Origin: Rhabdothermincola_A sp041688815
Lineage (GTDB): Bacteria; Actinomycetota; Acidimicrobiia; Acidimicrobiales; Acidimicrobilacustridaceae
Direction of reading: 5' to 3'
NCBI GenBank assembly: GCA_041688815.1
Contig: JBDNHK010000107.1
Span: 42,543 to 106,542 of the forward strand
Length of the DNA stretch: 64,000 nt
The notes beneath the pieces were generated by a model. The model did not search any database, was not told where the DNA came from, and saw nothing but the letters and a program-made list of their open reading frames with translations. The translations under genes were made by a program, and so were the position numbers. Shown here in pieces: positions 59,217 through 64,000 of this stretch (its first letter is position 1; the number at the start of each line of letters is the position of its first letter).

Positions 59217-59224
59217 AGGCCCTC

Positions 59225-60130
59225 ATGGACTACGAGCTGTCTCATCTCGGCGCCCTCGAGGCCGAGTCGATCCACATCTTCCGAGAGGTCGCCGCGGAGT
59301 TCGAGCGGCCCGTGCTGTTGTTCTCCGGCGGCAAGGACTCGGTCGTGATGTTGCACGTGGCCATCAAGGCCTTCGCCCCGTGCGCGCTCCCGTTCCCGGT
59401 GATGCACGTCGACACCGGTCACAACCTGCCCGAGGTCTACGAGTTCATCGACCGGCTGGTGGCCGACACCGGCGTGCGGTTGGTGGTGGCCTCGGTCGAG
59501 GAGTCGATTCGCCTGGGGCGGGTGGTCGACGAAACGGGCCCGCGGGCCAGCCGCAACCGCCTCCAGACCACGACTCTGCTCGACGCCATCGAGGAGAACC
59601 GGTTCGACGCCGCCTTCGGCGGGGGGCGGCGCGACGAGGAGAAGGCCAGGGCCAAGGAGCGCGTGTTCTCGTTCCGCGACGATTTCGGGCAGTGGGACCC
59701 GAAGAACCAGCGGCCCGAGCTGTGGAGCCTCTACAACGGCCGCCACAAGCAGGGCGAGCACATCCGGGTGTTCCCTCTCTCGAACTGGACCGAGCTCGAC
59801 ATCTGGCAGTACGTGGCCGACCAGAAGATCGACCTGCCGTCCGTCTACTACGCCCACACCCGCGACGTCTTCCGCCGTGACGGCATGTGGCTGGCCGTGT
59901 GCCCGTTCGTAACCGTCGCCGCCGACGAGGAGGTGGTGGAGATGGTGGTGCGCTACCGCACCGTTGGTGACGCCACCTGCACAGGAGCCGTTGAATCGCC
60001 GGCCGCCACGGTCGAGGACGTCATCGCCGAGGTGGCGGCCACCCGCGTGACCGAACGGGGCGCCACCCGCGCCGACGATCGTTCGTCCGAGGCGGCCATG
60101 GAAGACCGCAAGAAAGAGGGATACTTCTGA
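59225..60130 (+). CDS. cysD: sulfate adenylyltransferase subunit 2
   Basis: Small catalytic subunit of ATP sulfurylase, 301 residues. PP-loop VLLFSGGKDSVVMLH; FGGGRRDEEKARAKERVFSF; WDPKNQRPELWSLYNGRHKQ and FPLSNWTELDIWQYV are diagnostic. Its stop shares a base with the cysN ATG (TGATG), so they are coupled. First gene of cysDNC. Confidence 0.97.
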   Translation: MDYELSHLGALEAESIHIFREVAAEFERPVLLFSGGKDSVVMLHVAIKAFAPCALPFPVMHVDTGHNLPEVYEFIDRLVADTGVRLVVASVEESIRLGRVVDETGPRASRNRLQTTTLLDAIEENRFDAAFGGGRRDEEKARAKERVFSFRDDFGQWDPKNQRPELWSLYNGRHKQGEHIRVFPLSNWTELDIWQYVADQKIDLPSVYYAHTRDVFRRDGMWLAVCPFVTVAADEEVVEMVVRYRTVGDATCTGAVESPAATVEDVIAEVAATRVTERGATRADDRSSEAAMEDRKKEGYF

Positions 60131-61395
60131 TGGCCGAGCTGCTGCGTTTCGCCACTGCGGGATCCGTCGACGACGGCAAGTCCACCCTCATCGGCCGGCT
60201 GCTCTACGACTCCAAGGCCATCTTCGAGGACCAGCTCGAAGCGGTCGAGGAGACCAGCCGCCAGCGCGGCGACGAGTACACCAATCTGGCGCTGCTCACC
60301 GACGGCCTCCGGGCTGAACGCGAGCAGGGCATCACCATCGATGTCGCCTATCGCTACTTCGCCACGCCCCGCCGCAAGTTCATTATCGCTGACACCCCGG
60401 GCCACATCCAGTACACGCGCAACATGGTCACGGGTTGCTCCACCGCCGATCTCACCTTGGTGCTGGTCGACGCCCGCCACGGTCTGGTCGAGCAGTCGCG
60501 CCGTCACGCCTTCCTCGCCTCGCTGCTGCGGGTGCCCCACCTGGTGCTGTGCGTCAACAAGATGGACCTCGTCGACTACGACCAGGGCGTCTTCGACGCC
60601 ATCTGTGACGAGTTCCGCGCCTTCGCCACCAAGCTCGACATCACCGACCTCACGTCGATCCCGATCTCGGCCCTCAACGGTGACAACGTCGTGCACCGCA
60701 GCGAGCACATGGGGTGGTACGACGGGTCGTCGCTGCTGCATCACCTCGAGCAGGTCTTCATCTCGTCGGACCGCAACCTGATCGATGCCCGGTTCCCGGT
60801 CCAGTACGTGCTGCGCCCGATGAGCGGCGCCCACCACGACTACCGCGGCTACGCCGGCACGATGGCCGGCGGGGTGCTGAAGCCCGGTGACGAGGTCGTG
60901 GTGCTGCCGTCGGGCTTCGGGAGCACCATCGAGTCGATCGACAGCGCCGACGGTCCTGTCGACGAGGCCTACGCCCCCATGTCGGTGGCCATTCGCCTCT
61001 CCGACGACGTCGACGTGTCGCGAGGCGACATGATCTGTCGCCCCCACAACCGGCCTCACCTGGGTCAGGACCTCGAGGCCATGATCTGCTGGATGGGCGA
61101 AGCCTCGTCGCTGCGCACCGGTACGAAGCTGGCCATCAAGCACACCACCCGGTGGGCCCGTGCCCTCGTGAAGGACCTCCACTACCGCCTCGACGTCAAC
61201 ACCCTGCACCGCGATCACGAGGCTGACGAGCTCACCCTCAACGAGATCGGCCGGGTCACGCTGCGTACCACCGCCCCACTGTTCTTCGACGACTATCGAC
61301 GCAACCGTGACACGGGCAGCTTCATCCTCGTCGACGAGTCCACCAACGCCACGGTGGCGGCCGGGATGATCCTCGGACCCACCCAGAACCCGTGA
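60130..61395 (+). CDS. cysN: sulfate adenylyltransferase subunit 1 (GTPase)
   Basis: GTPase that drives APS formation with CysD. 421 residues: G1 AGSVDDGKSTLIGRLLYDSK, G3 ADTPGHIQYTRNMVTG, G4 NKMDLVDY, then two beta-barrel domains. No APS kinase is fused at the C-terminus (unlike mycobacterial CysNC); cysC is a separate gene 8 bases on. Confidence 0.97.
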   Translation: MAELLRFATAGSVDDGKSTLIGRLLYDSKAIFEDQLEAVEETSRQRGDEYTNLALLTDGLRAEREQGITIDVAYRYFATPRRKFIIADTPGHIQYTRNMVTGCSTADLTLVLVDARHGLVEQSRRHAFLASLLRVPHLVLCVNKMDLVDYDQGVFDAICDEFRAFATKLDITDLTSIPISALNGDNVVHRSEHMGWYDGSSLLHHLEQVFISSDRNLIDARFPVQYVLRPMSGAHHDYRGYAGTMAGGVLKPGDEVVVLPSGFGSTIESIDSADGPVDEAYAPMSVAIRLSDDVDVSRGDMICRPHNRPHLGQDLEAMICWMGEASSLRTGTKLAIKHTTRWARALVKDLHYRLDVNTLHRDHEADELTLNEIGRVTLRTTAPLFFDDYRRNRDTGSFILVDESTNATVAAGMILGPTQNP

Positions 61396-61402
61396 CTCCA
61401 GC

Positions 61403-62026
61403 ATGACCGACGCCGAGCGCAGCCCCGATGTCGTGTGGCACGACGGTGAGGTGGAACGCTCCGACCGTTGGTCGGCGACACGGCTCGGTGGCGCCACGCT
61501 GTGGTTCACCGGCCTGTCGGGCTCGGGAAAGTCGTCGGTGGCGGTGGCGGTGGAACGACGGCTCGTGGCCGAGGGCCGGGCTGCCTACCTGCTCGACGGC
61601 GACAACCTGCGCCACGGTCTCAACGGCGACCTCGGCTTCAAGGCCGCCGATCGTGACGAGAACGTACGTCGCGCTTCGGAGGTGGCTCGCCTGTTCGCCG
61701 ACGCCGGCGTGGTGGCTCTGGTTCCGCTCATCTCGCCCTATCGAGCTGGACGGGACCGCGCCCGCGCTGCCCACCTGTCGGCGGGGCTGTCGTTCGCCGA
61801 GGTGTTCGTCGACACGCCGCTCGAGGTGTGTGAGCAACGTGATCCCAAGGGCCTCTACGCCAAGGCCCGCGCCGGCGAGCTCACCGGAATGACTGGTCTC
61901 GACGCCCCCTACGAGCCTCCGCTCCACCCCGAGCTGCGCCTCACCCCCGATGCCGGCGACGTCGCCGCCATGGCCGGCCTGGTTCGGGAGTTGCTCGACC
62001 AACTCGACGCCGCAGAGTCGCGCTGA
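61403..62026 (+). CDS. cysC: adenylylsulfate kinase
   Basis: Phosphorylates APS to PAPS. 207 residues with P-loop WFTGLSGSGKSSVAVAVE, DGDNLRHGLNGDLGF (APS site), RRASEVARLFADAGV, and KGLYAKARAGELTGMTGLDA. Last gene of cysDNC; ATG 61403 is 8 bases after cysN. Convergent with ettA. No PAPS reductase or sulfotransferase is in the window, so the fate of PAPS is open. Confidence 0.96.
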   Translation: MTDAERSPDVVWHDGEVERSDRWSATRLGGATLWFTGLSGSGKSSVAVAVERRLVAEGRAAYLLDGDNLRHGLNGDLGFKAADRDENVRRASEVARLFADAGVVALVPLISPYRAGRDRARAAHLSAGLSFAEVFVDTPLEVCEQRDPKGLYAKARAGELTGMTGLDAPYEPPLHPELRLTPDAGDVAAMAGLVRELLDQLDAAESR

Positions 62027-62033
62027 CGCCAGC

Positions 62034-63710
<1,677 letters not shown>

Positions 63711-63718
63711 GACGCCCG

Positions 63719-63724
63719 AGGTTA
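63719..63724 (-). promoter_or_regulatory. -10 element (TAACCT) of leaderless ettA
   Basis: TAACCT on the minus strand ends 8 bases before ATG 63710. Confidence 0.5.
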
Positions 63725-63763
63725 CCGATGGTGCAGTCCGGTGGTGGACGGTGCGCCCACGCG

Positions 63764-63792
63764 CCGGTGCCCCGCGCGAGGCGGGGCACCGG
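63764..63792 (-). terminator. perfect 12-bp hairpin after the histone-like gene
   Basis: 63764-63775 pairs perfectly with 63781-63792, 5-base loop. It lies 22 bases after the minus-strand stop and before the ettA promoter. No U tract. Confidence 0.65.
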
Positions 63793-63813
63793 TTGCAGTC
63801 GAAACGATGTTGA

Positions 63814-64000
63814 TCAGCGGCGACGCGCTGGGGTCTTCTTGGCTGTCGTCTTGCGCGCTGGGGTCTTCTTGGCTGTCGTCTTGCGAGCCGGAGCCTTCTT
63901 GGCTGTCGTCTTGCGAGCCGGAGCCTTCTTGGCTGTCGTCTTGCGAGCCGGAGCCTTCTTGGCTGTCGTCTTGCGAGCCGGAGCCTTCTTGGCTGTCGTC
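63814..64000 (-). CDS. C-terminal tail of a Lys/Ala/Pro-rich histone-like protein (partial)
   Basis: The visible end reads repeated KTTAKKAPAR units finishing KTPARRR and TGA (63816-63814). Such tails occur on actinobacterial HU/HupB proteins and histone H1-like proteins and bind DNA without sequence preference. The N-terminal domain is outside the window, so which of these it is cannot be told. A hairpin terminator follows. Confidence 0.8.
   Translation of the reverse strand, partial: TTAKKAPARKTTAKKAPARKTTAKKAPARKTTAKKAPARKTTAKKTPARKTTAKKTPARRR
63827..64000. repeat. 30-bp tandem repeat in the coding tail
   Basis: Six units of 30 bp (the last cut by the window edge) start at 63827, 63857, 63887, 63917, 63947 and 63977. 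Two closely related versions exist, differing at a few positions near the Lys-Thr/Ala-Pro-Ala codons. Near-identity at third codon positions points to recent duplication. Confidence 0.9.

Noticed and set aside
63827..64000. CRISPR-like array of 30-bp units
   Set aside because: The units are directly adjacent without spacers, keep one reading frame and code a Lys/Ala/Pro tail, so they are a coding tandem repeat.

Overview
The window is GC-rich, densely coded actinobacterial chromosome. Several independent markers fit the Actinomycetota, and the gene mix (many acyl-CoA enzymes, amidohydrolase, WS/DGAT, polyphosphate enzymes) resembles Acidimicrobiia, although genus cannot be read from it. The markers are an actinobacterial/archaeal-type NucS mismatch endonuclease, a polyphosphate glucokinase, an SCP2-thiolase-like protein, a DUF222/HNH remnant, and many GTG starts with a TANNNT box 6-9 bases before the start codon (leaderless promoters). 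I see no rRNA, tRNA, CRISPR array, insertion sequence or origin.

Layout. 0.2-4.3 kb: threonine cluster hom-thrC-apgM-like, with no classical thrB. 4.4-6.8 kb: a broken region with a frameshifted HNH endonuclease remnant, a frameshifted secreted DUF4397 protein and the long leader of rho. 6.8-12 kb: the conserved rho-rpmE-(unknown)-prfA-prmC translation/termination block. 12-15.9 kb: a broken zinc-ribbon membrane protein, menB, a cyclic-nucleotide-binding protein and a thiolase-like protein, lying where many relatives carry tsaC/sua5. 16-27.4 kb: LMW-PTP, glyA, wecA-like transferase and a complete F1Fo ATP synthase operon with two b-type subunits and a separate delta. 27.4-32.7 kb: an internally deleted PPK2, a membrane protein, an amidohydrolase and two acyl-CoA dehydrogenases read from a shared control region with two identical operators, and a GNAT enzyme. 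32.9-33.8 kb: an HTH/nucleotidyltransferase pair resembling a toxin-antitoxin module. 33.9-47.5 kb: a His-rich membrane protein, a degenerate ThDP-fold protein, then lipid genes (two acyl-CoA synthetases, CoA-transferase, aldehyde dehydrogenase, WS/DGAT, esterase) and an orphan solute-binding lipoprotein. 47.5-52.7 kb: methyltransferase and a sugar-phosphate run gnd-epimerase-pgi-ppgK. 52.7-58.3 kb: zincin, small membrane protein, desaturase and SDR around a TetR-like palindrome, nucS, an ABC1/UbiB kinase. 58.4-62 kb: cysQ divergent from cysDNC (sulfate activation). 62-64 kb: ettA and the tail of a Lys/Ala-rich histone-like protein with 30-bp repeats.

How it works together: PPK2 and PpgK tie nucleotide and glucose phosphorylation to polyphosphate, and PpgK feeds glucose-6-phosphate to Pgi and possibly Gnd. 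The acyl-CoA ligases, CoA-transferase, dehydrogenases, desaturase and SDR form fatty-acid or other carboxylate catabolism, while WS/DGAT implies storage lipid. CysQ clears PAP made downstream of CysDNC.

Three minus-strand reading frames between 4.4 and 12.8 kb are broken, each by a one-base loss, two of them in C/G runs; these may be real pseudogenes or assembly errors. The essential genes are intact. The most promising unexplained items are the PPK2 deletion between two Tyr-Glu-Asp sites, the HTH/NTase module, the duplicated operator at 29.9 kb, the apgM-type candidate homoserine kinase and the degenerate ThDP-fold protein.
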